Part shown: positions 41,619-50,388 of the stretch, piece after piece
Layout: the number at the start of each line of letters is the position of its first letter
Position numbering within the stretch: position 1 is the first letter of the stretch
Source of the DNA: Emiliania huxleyi CCMP1516
Lineage: Eukaryota > Haptophyta > Isochrysidales > Noelaerhabdaceae
DNA length: 64,000 bases
Direction of reading: 5' to 3'
NCBI RefSeq assembly: GCF_000372725.1
Contig: NW_005202428.1
Location: forward strand, 522,607 to 586,606
Made by a program: the position numbers and the translations under genes
Notes under the pieces: generated by a model
The model's database searches: none
Seen by the model: the letters and a program-made list of their open reading frames with translations, nothing else
Told to the model about the DNA's origin: nothing

Positions 41619-42182
41619 ATGATGCTCGCGCCGGCATTCGCTCTCGTGCTTGGATTCGCCACGACCCCGGAGCCTGGCTCGGACCTGTTCGCTGGGTACG
41701 CCATCTACGACCGCTTCACGGACAGCATTCCCGCAGACTGCGTGTATGAGGCGGTCACTGACATGGGTACGCAGGTGCCCGATTACTGCTGCACGGACGC
41801 TCCCTCCCCAGCGGTCGGCGCCCTCCCGTTCAGCCCGGCAGAGAACGGAATCCCTGGGGACGACTATTCGGACTACACATGCGCGCCATTGGCCGTTTTC
41901 CCAGACCCGGCACCCTACATTCGCAGCTACTTGGGATGCGTGGACTCTTCGGTCCAGTTTGGCGAGCTTTGTGTCCCTGCGGATCTGGAGTTTGGAACGA
42001 CCTACCCCATGACCACTGACATGGCGGCCACGAAGTACACGAACGACGTCGACTCGGCCGCGACGTGCGGCTGCCAGGCCGTGTACTCGGGCCCAGGCTG
42101 CTACTCGGCTGCGCAGCCCTTCCTGCTCCTCGCCGACGGTTCGGCCGAAGTTTACTTCGCTCACATCTCTGGAACTTGCTGA
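41619..42182 (+). CDS. Secreted or membrane-anchored Cys-rich protein, unknown family
   Basis: About 187 residues from the ATG at 41619. The frame is open upstream to 41586 without ATG, so an earlier exon is possible. A hydrophobic N-terminus (MMLAPAFALVLGFATT) is followed by an acidic ectodomain with about a dozen Cys, including YCCTDAPSPAV, YTCAPL, YLGCVDSSV and ATCGCQAVYSGPGCY, ending HISGTC. A signal peptide or type-II anchor with disulfide-bonded exterior is likely. No catalytic motif seen and I do not recognise the family. Confidence 0.6.
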   Translation: MMLAPAFALVLGFATTPEPGSDLFAGYAIYDRFTDSIPADCVYEAVTDMGTQVPDYCCTDAPSPAVGALPFSPAENGIPGDDYSDYTCAPLAVFPDPAPYIRSYLGCVDSSVQFGELCVPADLEFGTTYPMTTDMAATKYTNDVDSAATCGCQAVYSGPGCYSAAQPFLLLADGSAEVYFAHISGTC

Positions 42183-42420
42183 AGTGCACAGGAAACGAGA
42201 ACAAGCACGCCCTTCTCCACGGCATCCATTGCTAGGAGCTCGCTGTCACCTACGTAGTACGACCACCGACGAGCGTGCCCTTCGCGGGAGACGGGGGATG
42301 GGGGGGGGGCGAGGGGGGAACAAGGGAGGGGTGCGGGGTGCGAGGTGGTGGCGCAGACGCTGTGCGTGACCCGTTCAGAGCATGTGTGACCCCCCCGTTT
42401 CACGTGACGTGTCATCCGTT
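42183..42420. other. Convergent intergenic region
   Basis: 238 bp including a G-rich tract (42296-42330); no gene. Confidence 0.5.
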
Positions 42421-44010
42421 TTAGTAACCCGTCCATAAACATCTCCGCAGTCGCCCCTCAACACATCTCTCACGCTGCCGACGCCTCCCCACGCGCAGCG
42501 GCCGCGGGCGGCGACGGGATCGGGTAGCGTCCATCGCCTTCTCGAGCACCTCGCAGTGCGCCGCGTTCCATCCGTCCTCGACGCGCAGGTCGGTCGCGTT
42601 GAGGACGATCTGCCGCTGCGTCGCCGCGTCGTACGCCGGCCACGACGGCAGCGACGGCAGCGTCGCCTCCACCGTGCCGCGGCTCCTGCCGCCGCCGCGG
42701 CTGGTGGCATTGGGCGGCAGCGGGTTGGGGTCGGCGCTCGCGGCGAAGTTTGTCCAGTAGCGCACGATCGCGTCGGAGAGCGCGGCGAGCTGCGGCGTGG
42801 CGCGCGCCTCGTCCGCCGCGAAGACAAACGGCAGCTCGGCCGAGTGCGCGACGCCCACGTACGGGTTGGTGCCGGCGTACGCCGCGTAGTCGAACCGGTA
42901 CGGTAGACGTACGCGTCCGCCGCGGCGCGCTTGGCGCCACAGAACATCTGCAGCCCTTGGCGCCACAGAACATCTGCAGCCCCGCCGCGAGGGCGCGCGC
43001 CGCCCACCACGGCGACTGCGACGACGCGACGTCGAGGTACGCCCTGCGCGCCTGCGCGGCGTGGACCGCGTCGAAGACGCCGAAGCGGATCCACTGCGTC
43101 CAGAACGAGCCGTCCACCCAGCGGTCGTAGCCCTGCGTGGAGAGCGTGTGCGCCACGTTGTCGCCGCAGCACTCGCGCAGCCCCGAGTCGTCCGCCTTCG
43201 GCTTGTTGGGGAAGAGGCAGCTGCCGAGCAGCAGCGGCACGTCGGCCACCTCCACCACCGGCGGCGCAGCCACCACGGCCGCCGCCCTGGCCGCGGCACG
43301 AGCCCCACCCGCCTCCTCCACCACGACGCTCGCGTCCTCATCCTCGTCATCGTTCGCCTCGTCGTCGAGGGCGTCGAGGGCGTCGGCGGCCACCGCCTCG
43401 GCCGAGCGGTTGGCGTCGATGGCAAAGTACGGCGCCACCGGCAGCGCGACGCCGTCCACCACCGGCGCCCACTGCAGACCAAACCACGAGGGCGGCACCG
43501 CCCGGGTCGCCGCGGCCTGCACGTCCTTCCACGGCTTGGCGAGCAGGCACGCGACCGGGTCGCTCTTCAGGTCGCAGCCGAGCTCGGTCGCGAGGTAATC
43601 GTACTGCCCCTGCCCGATGGCGCGCGGCATCGCGTTCCAGCGCGAGAAGGCGCCCGACTCGGCGATCGCGCGGTCGAACAGGCCGCGGCTGTCCGGCTGC
43701 ACGTAGTGGTTGGCGATGCTGCCCGCGCCCGCGCTCTGCCCGAAGATCGTGACGGACCCAACGTCGCCGCCGAAGACCGCCGCGTTGGCACGCACCCACT
43801 TGATCGCCGCGCGCTGGTCCTGAATCCCGTAGTTGCCCGTCGAGCGGTCTGGGTCGCGGGCCCGCATTGCTGTGCCGCCCAGGAAGCCGAAGGCACCGAG
43901 CCGATAGTCGAGGGTGACGACGACGACGGGGTTGCCGAGCGCAGCCGCGCGCTCGGCCATCGACGCGCCGTCGTAGTTGGACGCACAGCCGATGACGTAC
44001 GCTCCCCCGC
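42421..44010 (-). pseudogene. Carboxylesterase type B, N-truncated and frame-broken
   Basis: Alpha/beta-hydrolase sequence runs GGAYVIGCASNYDGASMAER, VVVVTLDYRLGAFGFLGG, GNYGIQDQRAAIKWV, then the nucleophile elbow FGQSAGAGS and AIAESGAFSRW. Later come FGVFDAVHAAQARRAYLDVA and, in other frames, AAYAGTNPYVGVAHSAELPF with the catalytic-His region, then FAASADPNPLPPNA and HCEVLEKAMDA. About the first 100 residues of the family (including the oxyanion HGG context) are missing: the sequence changes abruptly at 44010 into a copy of the GST 5' end. A 26-bp tandem duplication (42931-42982) and a 5-bp duplication (TACCG, about 42896) each break the frame; ignoring both restores a continuous match. Probably a non-functional fragment, or a chimera. 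Confidence 0.75.
42931..42982 (-). repeat. Spacerless 26-bp tandem duplication in the esterase
   Basis: TTGGCGCCACAGAACATCTG... begins at 42931 and again at 42957 (period 26). It encodes GLQMFCGAK twice in different frames. Confidence 0.92.
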
Positions 44011-44482
44011 GCGGATGATCGCGCCAGCCTGGGCCAGCTCCTGCGGCGCGGATACGCGTCGTGTGTGGGAGGCTTCGTGGCGGTCGGCGTGCGTGCGAGG
44101 CCGTCTGCCTTGCCGTCGACCAGGAGCAGCGGCAGCTGACCGAACGGCGTCTTGTCCTTGGCGTCCTTCCAAGGCACGCCGTAGGCCTGCTGGGGAGATG
44201 CGTCTTCGTACGCGACGCCGCCGAACTCGAGAATCATCCTCGCGGGCTCCGCCAGCGCCCGGACCGGGAAGTAGATCATCGTGAGCTGTGGTGCTGCCGC
44301 GCTCTCGCAGACGCTGGCGGGCTGCGAGAGTCCTCGCCGAGCGGCCTCACGAGTAGAGACGGGCGGGCGAGCCGGTGTACCGACTTGAGGAGCATTTGAG
44401 CCGAACGGTTCGCCGAGCGATGGATCCCCAGCTGCGTGGCGGGCGGCAGCGGCGGTGGCGGCGGTGGTGGCGGCGGTAGCAC
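44011..44482 (-). repeat. Segmental duplication, derived copy of the GST 5' end
   Basis: Carries MIYFPVRALAEPARMILEF, the complete GC-AG intron and ELAQAGAIIR, then passes straight into esterase sequence. A 23-bp deletion relative to 39898-40389 breaks the frame of the targeting leader, so only the downstream ATG (44279) could serve. Confidence 0.9.
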
Positions 44483-44618
44483 CGGGTGGGGTGAGCTCGC
44501 GTTTTTCTTTTCAGGGCGAATCGACCGACCACGTGAGCGTCCGGCCCGCCACCTTGACGCCGTAATCTCCTTGACACAGACAGGGACGGCCGTACTTTGC
44601 GCGTGCGCGCGGCCTGGC

Positions 44619-45623
44619 ATGCGCGCGATGACCTCGCCCGAGCAACCAGCCGACAGTGGGCCTGCCCAGCCTTCTTCTGAGCCATCCCCAGAGACTCCCT
44701 CCGCTGCCGTCGGCCCCGCAGTCCCGGCCGACATGCCCGCCGCAGGGCCTGCGCACACGCCACAAACGCCAGTTCAACAAGCCGCAGGTTTGGCAGCTCT
44801 GGGCGGGAGTCAGCCGGGCTCGCTGCCAGCTCCCACCACGAACTTGCCACCACCGTCAGCCCCTGCCGCTCTCTCCGCCAGCACCATCGCTCCCGGCGCC
44901 TCCAACCCATCCTTCAACCAATGCAGCGACAACCACACGAGCTCCATCCTGCATCCTGCTGCTGATGCACCAACCACCACCGCCCTTGCTGTCAACTGCT
45001 CATCTCCTACTGCTGGACACGCTACTCCATTCCTTTGCGAGCCACCTCCTCGTGCCGCAGCGCCTGAACCGTCCACGTCCACTGAATGCTCCTCGCAGTC
45101 CAACCTGCAGACGCAGTTGCCACCTGATTGGCGCCATCTGGCTGCCTCTTCAACTCTCAACCCTGGAGCTGCGCCATTCCAGCCGACCTTCCCTCAGAGC
45201 CCCCAACACCGACCCCGCGGCCCCAACTTCACCGCCGGCTGCCCACTCTGGTGTACCAACTGCGTGCAACGCTTCTCTTCCAGAGCACAACTTTGGGATC
45301 ATCTCAAACACTGCCGGCCAACAGCCACACGCCCCCTCGCTACCACTTTGAAGCGGAAACGAGACAACCCCCCTCCCGCCCTGGGACCTGCACCACTGCC
45401 CGTTCTCACCTATGCAGACGCTGCCACCGCTCCCCCCGCCAAACGCCACCAATCCATCCACAACAGCGCCAGTGGAACCACAATCCCCACGATCGCCCTC
45501 CCTGATGGCACAATTTACTATGATACCCGACCCCCTTCCCACACTCCTGCCATGGAATATGCTGCCAACCTCCGCCGTGCAGACACGATCCAGCAGTTTG
45601 GCTGCCACCACCTCACCAAATAA
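44619..45623 (+). CDS. Pro/Ser/Thr-rich protein with one C2H2 zinc finger, possibly element-derived
   Basis: 334 residues from the ATG at 44619 (MRAMTSPEQPADSGPAQPSS). Two thirds is disordered Pro/Ser/Thr/Ala sequence. A single finger follows: CTNCVQRFSSRAQLWDHLKHC (C-x2-C...H-x3/4-C spacing). A basic patch (TLKRKRDN) and a compact end (ALPDGTIYYDTRPPSHTP...QQFGCHHLTK) close the protein. Codon and base use differ from neighbours (many CCA/ACC/CAA, lower GC). A single finger in a disordered N-terminal ORF resembles the first ORF of some non-LTR elements, but no reverse transcriptase is present, so this is a suggestion only. Confidence 0.5.
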   Translation: MRAMTSPEQPADSGPAQPSSEPSPETPSAAVGPAVPADMPAAGPAHTPQTPVQQAAGLAALGGSQPGSLPAPTTNLPPPSAPAALSASTIAPGASNPSFNQCSDNHTSSILHPAADAPTTTALAVNCSSPTAGHATPFLCEPPPRAAAPEPSTSTECSSQSNLQTQLPPDWRHLAASSTLNPGAAPFQPTFPQSPQHRPRGPNFTAGCPLWCTNCVQRFSSRAQLWDHLKHCRPTATRPLATTLKRKRDNPPPALGPAPLPVLTYADAATAPPAKRHQSIHNSASGTTIPTIALPDGTIYYDTRPPSHTPAMEYAANLRRADTIQQFGCHHLTK

Positions 45624-46690
45624 CCCCCCCCCCCCTCCTTGCGAGCACGAACCATCCCCCACCATCTCCTCCTCATGCCCCACTTTTGCCCCTGCCCTCC
45701 CTTGCGCCCCTCACCCAACAACCACCCAATCCCCACACACATCAACATTTAGCGGCCCGTGCACTGTGATGTGAGGCTTCACTGTACAATTAATAATAAG
45801 CCGGATAAGGCTTCGGCCACCGAGGCTTCGGCCACCGAGGCTTCGGCCAACGAGGCTTCGGCCAACGATATTATTACTGCTCCAGGCTCCCCCCCCCCCC
45901 CCGGCCCCCGCCCCCCCGCCCCCCCACCCCCGCCCCCGCATTGGCACTTGCACTCGCACTCGCACTCGCACTGGCACTCGCGCTCTGCCCCCCCCCCCCT
46001 GCCCGCGCCCCTTCTCCCCTCACCCTCCGCCCTCCCTTCCCCGCGGCCCGACCCGTCCTTTAAGGCTTTGGCCACTGAGGCTTCGGCCACCGAGGCTTCG
46101 GCCAACGAGGCTTCGGCCAACGAAACAAAAAAAAAATCCTCGCCCTCCGCCCGCCCTTGCCTCCGCCCAGCCCTCCGCTCTCCGCTCTCGCCCTCCGCCC
46201 TTGCCCTGGCTGGCCTGGGTGGCATCTCCTCATCATCACGCGCCAAGTGGGAGGGAAGTGGACGGGGCCCTGAGCCGACCTAGCCCTAAACGGAATGGGG
46301 CGCCCAACACGGTGCCGGATTACTGTGCCTTCCCCGGGTGCAGCCTTTCGGCTCGTGAAGGGTCGGTGCGTGTCGTGACCCCCTGGAACACCCGTACTCT
46401 CCCGCGCCATCTCCGTCGCCCTGTTCGGCTGCGGCCTTACCACCAAGATCGGGAGGCGGCCAGGGCTCATAGACTCGGTCGAGAGACCCCAGATTGGCAT
46501 CCATGCCTCTCTGGACAGGGTGGCCCGCCACAACGACCCCTGGAATTGCGACTCGCCGCTTTCCTCCCGCTGTGATTCTGTGTGAGCTCTGTGTCTTGAT
46601 TTGCCAACAATATACCTACATCTCCTTGAGAGAACCCCAGAAAAGAAAAATTGGCGGCGCGCCCAACACAGCGCCGCGCCGAGCAATAAA
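45624..46690. other. Repeat-rich, lower-GC intergenic block
   Basis: Holds two copies of a 15-bp tandem array (next entry), C-rich and CACTCG microsatellites (45890-46000), and a segment (46290-46690) with no supported gene ahead of the lipoate-ligase ATG. Looks like element or UTR debris. Confidence 0.5.
45801..46124 (+). repeat. Twin blocks of a 15-bp GAGGCTTCGGCCAAC repeat
   Basis: Block 1 at about 45806-45869 and block 2 at about 46061-46121 each hold four units of GAGGCTTCGGCCA(A/C)C, with a transition from CACC-type to AAC-type units in the same order, so the block itself was duplicated. It would read EASATEASANEASAN. Confidence 0.8.
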
Positions 46691-47732
46691 ATGGCCTCCC
46701 CGACTCGCGCTCTGTGGCTGCGGCTGCGCAACATGCCCGTCCTCCGTATGCTGCAGCTCGAGGAGGCCATCTTTCGCACCGACACGCGCAGCTGGTTCAT
46801 CACCAACACCTGGGATGCGCCGCCCACCAGCGCCGGCCCGGAGCGCGACGCTGCGCACGCCGCGGCTCAGTCGGTTGTGCTGGGCATCTCTGGCAAGCCA
46901 GCCGAGATGCTCAACACCGAGGAGGTGCTGAAGGCCGGCGTGCCGGTCATCAAGCGCTTCTCCGGCGGCGGCACAATTATCTCTGACGCCGGTGGAACGC
47001 TCAAACACGTAGCCCTCACCTCTCGCGCCAACACCGCCGCTGCCCGTGCCGCTCGCGGCGTTGCCCACCCCGCTGCGCCCCCTGCCGCACCAGACACGCT
47101 CTTCGCGACCTTCATCTGCGCCGCCGACGACGAGCCTCAGGCGTCACCCCACCAAGACACTTCCTAGACGCTTCCTAGACGCTTCCCAGGCTAGACACGA
47201 CGAGCCTCAGGCGTCGCCCGACCCGTCGGGGCATGTCCAGGACGCGTCCGTGACATGTCCGAGACACGTCCCGCAGGTGCCCCCCTACCCGGACCCGATC
47301 CTAGACTGGACGTCCTCCGTGTACGACGCCGCACTGCGCGGCTGCGGCGCGACCAACTTTGCGGTGCGCGCAAACGACTACTGCTTCGCGACCGAGGAGG
47401 GCGACTTCAAGTTTGGCGGCAACGCGCAGTCCATCTCGGGCAAGCGCTGGCTGCACCACACCTCCCTGCTCTGGGACTATGAGCCAGCGAGGATGGGTCT
47501 GCTGCGGATGCCTAAGCGCCAGCCCGCTTACCGCGCGCAGCGGTCGCACGGCTCATTTGTGCGCGGCCTCTCGCAGACGCTGCCCTCGCGGGACGCGTTT
47601 TGCGCCTCCCTCGCCGCCGCCGCGGGCGCGACGTGGGAGCTGACGCCGGTGGAGCTAGAGGAGGCGCAGGCGGCGCTCAGCTTGCCGCACAGACAAGTGA
47701 CGAGGCTACTTAGACCGGAGGAGGTGTGTTGA
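46691..47732 (+). CDS. LIPT1: Lipoate-protein ligase A family protein
   Basis: Exons 46691-46991, 47094-47140, 47277-47732. Transfers lipoyl groups to the E2/H proteins of 2-oxoacid dehydrogenases and glycine cleavage in mitochondrion or plastid. Residues: MLQLEEAIFRTDTRSW, then VPVIKRFSGGGTII (the RRxGGG-type nucleotide/lipoate loop), LFATFIC, DEPQ joined to VPPYPDPILDW, GATNFAVRANDYCF, KFGGNAQSISGKRWLHHTSL (lysine that contacts lipoyl-AMP) and RMGLLRMPKRQPAYRAQRSH. The length (about 267 residues) fits LplA-type ligases lacking the C-terminal accessory domain. Intron 1 (102 nt) is GT-AG. Intron 2 is two modules with a GC donor. The cytoplasmic start lacks a clear targeting peptide. Confidence 0.87.
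47141..47276 (+). repeat. Two-module intron (70+66 nt) in the lipoate ligase
   Basis: ACGACGAGCCTCAG|GCGTC lies at the donor (47141) and again at 47211. Module 1 carries CTTCCTAGACG repeats. Module 2 begins GCGTCGCCCGACCCG, similar to the exon start GTGCCCCCCTACCCG at 47277. Confidence 0.85.
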
Positions 47733-48306
47733 GGGGAGCCGGGTCCAGAAAAGGGGCGTGTGCCAGGGCAACGGCCCTTGCGTCAGCGGCGCCGCGACGT
47801 TGGTGTCGAGTGCCGCCGCGGGCGCGCATTGCGGGTGCCGCATGTGTCCGCGCGAATTTCGTCAGTCGCCTCGCCCGAGAGGAGGGTGTGCGGGTGCATG
47901 CCCGGGCCGTGAGGGCTGGCTGAAGGGCCGCGTCGGGCGGCCGCCCGCATGCGACTTTGAGAGAAGCGGCCTCGTTCACGACTCTCAAGAACGACGCTGA
48001 AGGGACGTCCGAAATTCGGCGCACAATGCTCATTCCGACGCCCGCCACATGACGCCCACCGCAGCCGCGTTGGTCGGCGCGCGCCGCCGCCGACCATCAC
48101 CACCGACCAACGGCTCGCACGGCCGTGCGGTGAGCAAAAATTTGGGTCGCTGCGCGCCTGCCAGATGCTCTGCGACGTCTGGACGCTCGCCAGAAACGCC
48201 AGGAAGCTTGCCTTCCACCCCTGGGCCCGAGGGCGAACGGCAGTGGTCGGCAGCCTCTGCGACGCTCCGATCGGCTCCTCGACCTCATCGCTTGCGACGA
48301 GCCAGC
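47733..48306. other. Intergenic region
   Basis: No convincing coding sequence between the lipoate ligase and the repeat block. Confidence 0.4.
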
Positions 48307-48720
48307 ATGGCTCGTCGCTCGACGGCAGCCTGCTCAGTATGCTCTTGGCATTCTGTACAGCCTCGCCAGGCTCTCTGAGACGGCCTGCAGGGCCGGCGCG
48401 GACCGCCTCGGGCGCGATGGCCCTCCTCAGTACCTACCTCTTTGATGCCTGTCGGCTCTCCAATCTCGTCGCCGGCGGCAGGCCCGCATGGCGCGCTGCT
48501 CGATGGCAGCCTGCTCAGTACGCCTTGGACAGTGACTTCTGCCTCGCTGCTCTTACTGCAGCCGCCTCCGGGACCGGCGCCGGCCGCCACGCCTCGCCAG
48601 TGCTGTCTACGCCTGCGACACGCGTGTCGGCTCGCCGCCCGCGTCGCCCGCGGCGGGCCCGCATGGCTCGCCGCTCGTCGGGAGCGTTCCCAGCAGGCTG
48701 TGCAGGGCAATCTGCCTCAC
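48307..48720. repeat. Degenerate tandem repeat, unit about 178 bp
   Basis: Blocks starting ATGGCTCGTCGCTCGACGGC (48307), ATGGCGCGCTGCTCGATGGC (48488) and ATGGCTCGCCGCTCGTCGGG (48664) share a CAGCCTGCTCAGTA-type motif and a GGCCGGCGC region; two and a half diverged copies. Upstream of the second RCC1 gene. Confidence 0.6.
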
Positions 48721-48900
48721 TCAGGGCGCCGCCGCCGCTGCGCGGGGCCGCCACCGGCGCCGCTGCCGTGAACACTGCCGCCGTGTACGTCACCATCGCC
48801 TCTCTTCGTCGCCGATCTCGCCGACGCCGCTCGCCGCTCGCCGCCGCCCTGCCCTGCCCTGCCCTCGCACAAACAACGAACACACACACACACACACACA

Positions 48901-49000
48901 NNNNNNNNNNNNNNNNNNNNNNNNNNNNNNNNNNNNNNNNNNNNNNNNNNNNNNNNNNNNNNNNNNNNNNNNNNNNNNNNNNNNNNNNNNNNNNNNNNNN
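48901..49000. other. Assembly gap (100 N)
   Basis: Directly follows a (CA)n run and removes the 5' part of the next RCC1 gene. Confidence 0.99.
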
Positions 49001-50191
49001 GCGAGGGCTGTGCCGTGCGGTGGCTGTGCTATTCGGCGCTGCTGTGCGAGTCCAACCCGCCGGCGAGGGTGGCTGCAGGCGAGTCTCACAGCCTCTTCAT
49101 TGACGGCGAGGGGCGGCTCGCGTCGTGCGGTTTGGCAGCGGAGGGCGGGGAGGACGAGGAGGAGGACGACGAGGATCGTTCAGGCCTTCTCGGTCACGGC
49201 GAGGGCGTGCTGCGGCTCAACACGCCGACACGCCTTCCGCTGACGTTGGGTGGCGAGCGTGCCATGAGCGTGTCGGCTGGAGATTCGTACAGCCTCGCCC
49301 TCACCGCCGACGGAGCTGTCTGGAGCTGGGGCAGTGGAGGCATCAGCCCGTTGGGCCACGGCGACGAGCAGACCCAGTGGCTGCCCAAGAAGATCGAGGC
49401 CTTTGCGGGCCCGCGCGTCATCGCTGTATCGGCTGGAGGCAGCCACAGCCTCGCCGTTACCGCCGACGGCTCTGTCTGGAGCTGGGGCTTTGGAGGCTTG
49501 GGCAAACTGGGCCACGGCGACGAGCAGAACCAGCCGCTGCCCGAGAAGGTCGAGGCCTTGGCTGGCCAGCGCGTTGCCGCTGTGTCGGCTGGACGCTACC
49601 ACAACCTCGCCCTCACCGCCGATGGAGCCGTCTGGAGTTGGGGCTGGGGAGACGACGGCCGGTTGGGCCACGGCGACTACCAGAGTCAGCTGCTGCCGAA
49701 GAAGATCGAGACCTTTGCTGGGCGGCGTGTGATCGCTGTGCTGGCTGGAAGCAGCCACAGCCTCGCCCTCACCGCCGGCGGAGCCGTTTGGAGCTGGGGC
49801 CGTAGACGACGGCCGGTTGGGCCACGGCGACGAGCAACGCCAGCTCTTGCCGAAGAAGGTCGAGGCGGTGGCTGGCCAACGTGTCGTCGCTGTGTCGGCT
49901 GGAGTCGACCACAGCGTCGCCATCACTGCCGATGGTGCCGTCTGGAGCTGGGGCTGGGGACCCTCTGGCAAGTTGGGCCACGGTGACGAGCAGTGCCAGC
50001 TGTTGCCCAAGAAGGTCGAGGCCTTGGCGGGCCGGCGCGTCATCGCTGTGGCGGCTGGAGTCGCGCACAGCCTCGCCCTCACCGCCGACGGTGCTGTCTT
50101 TGCCTGGGGCGAGGGCGAGTGCAGCTGCCTTGGCCACGGAGAGGACTTGTCGAACCAGCTGCTGCCCAAGAGGGTCGAGGCATGGGCGTAG
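49001..50191 (+). pseudogene. RCC1-repeat protein, 5' lost in gap and one frame break
   Basis: From the gap edge the frame reads CAVRWLCYSALLCESNPPARV, the same linker as the F-box paralogue at 50389. RCC1 blades follow (SYSLALTADGAVWSWG, LGHGDEQTQWLPKKIEAFAG). Near 49802 the expected GGCTGGGGAGACGAC is GGCCGTAGACGAC, shifting the frame. The other frame continues with LGHGDEQRQLLPKKVEAVAG to the usual cap (FAWGEGECSCLGHGEDLSNQ) and stop at 50191. Could be a pseudogene or an assembly error in a gene with near-identical neighbours. Confidence 0.8.
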
Positions 50192-50388
50192 TGAGAAGGT
50201 CGGGGCTCTGTGCGCCCAGCCCCTGGTGTGCACGAGCGCAAGGCCGACTTTTCTCGGCCCTTTCGATCCGGGATTCCTTTTTATTTTAGGGATAAAAACG
50301 AAAAAGAAAACGATCTAGGGAGGGATGGGAAGGACGGCACACCCCGCCCCCTAGGATTTTCTTTCAGCCCCGCTTTCTTTTTCTCGCG

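Noticed and set aside
46288-46312. GGGGCGCCCAACACGGTGCC as an LTR-retroelement primer-binding site (a similar string lies near 46660)
   Set aside because: No LTRs, no polypurine tract and no convincing tRNA 3'-end match; the two strings differ and may be coincidental.
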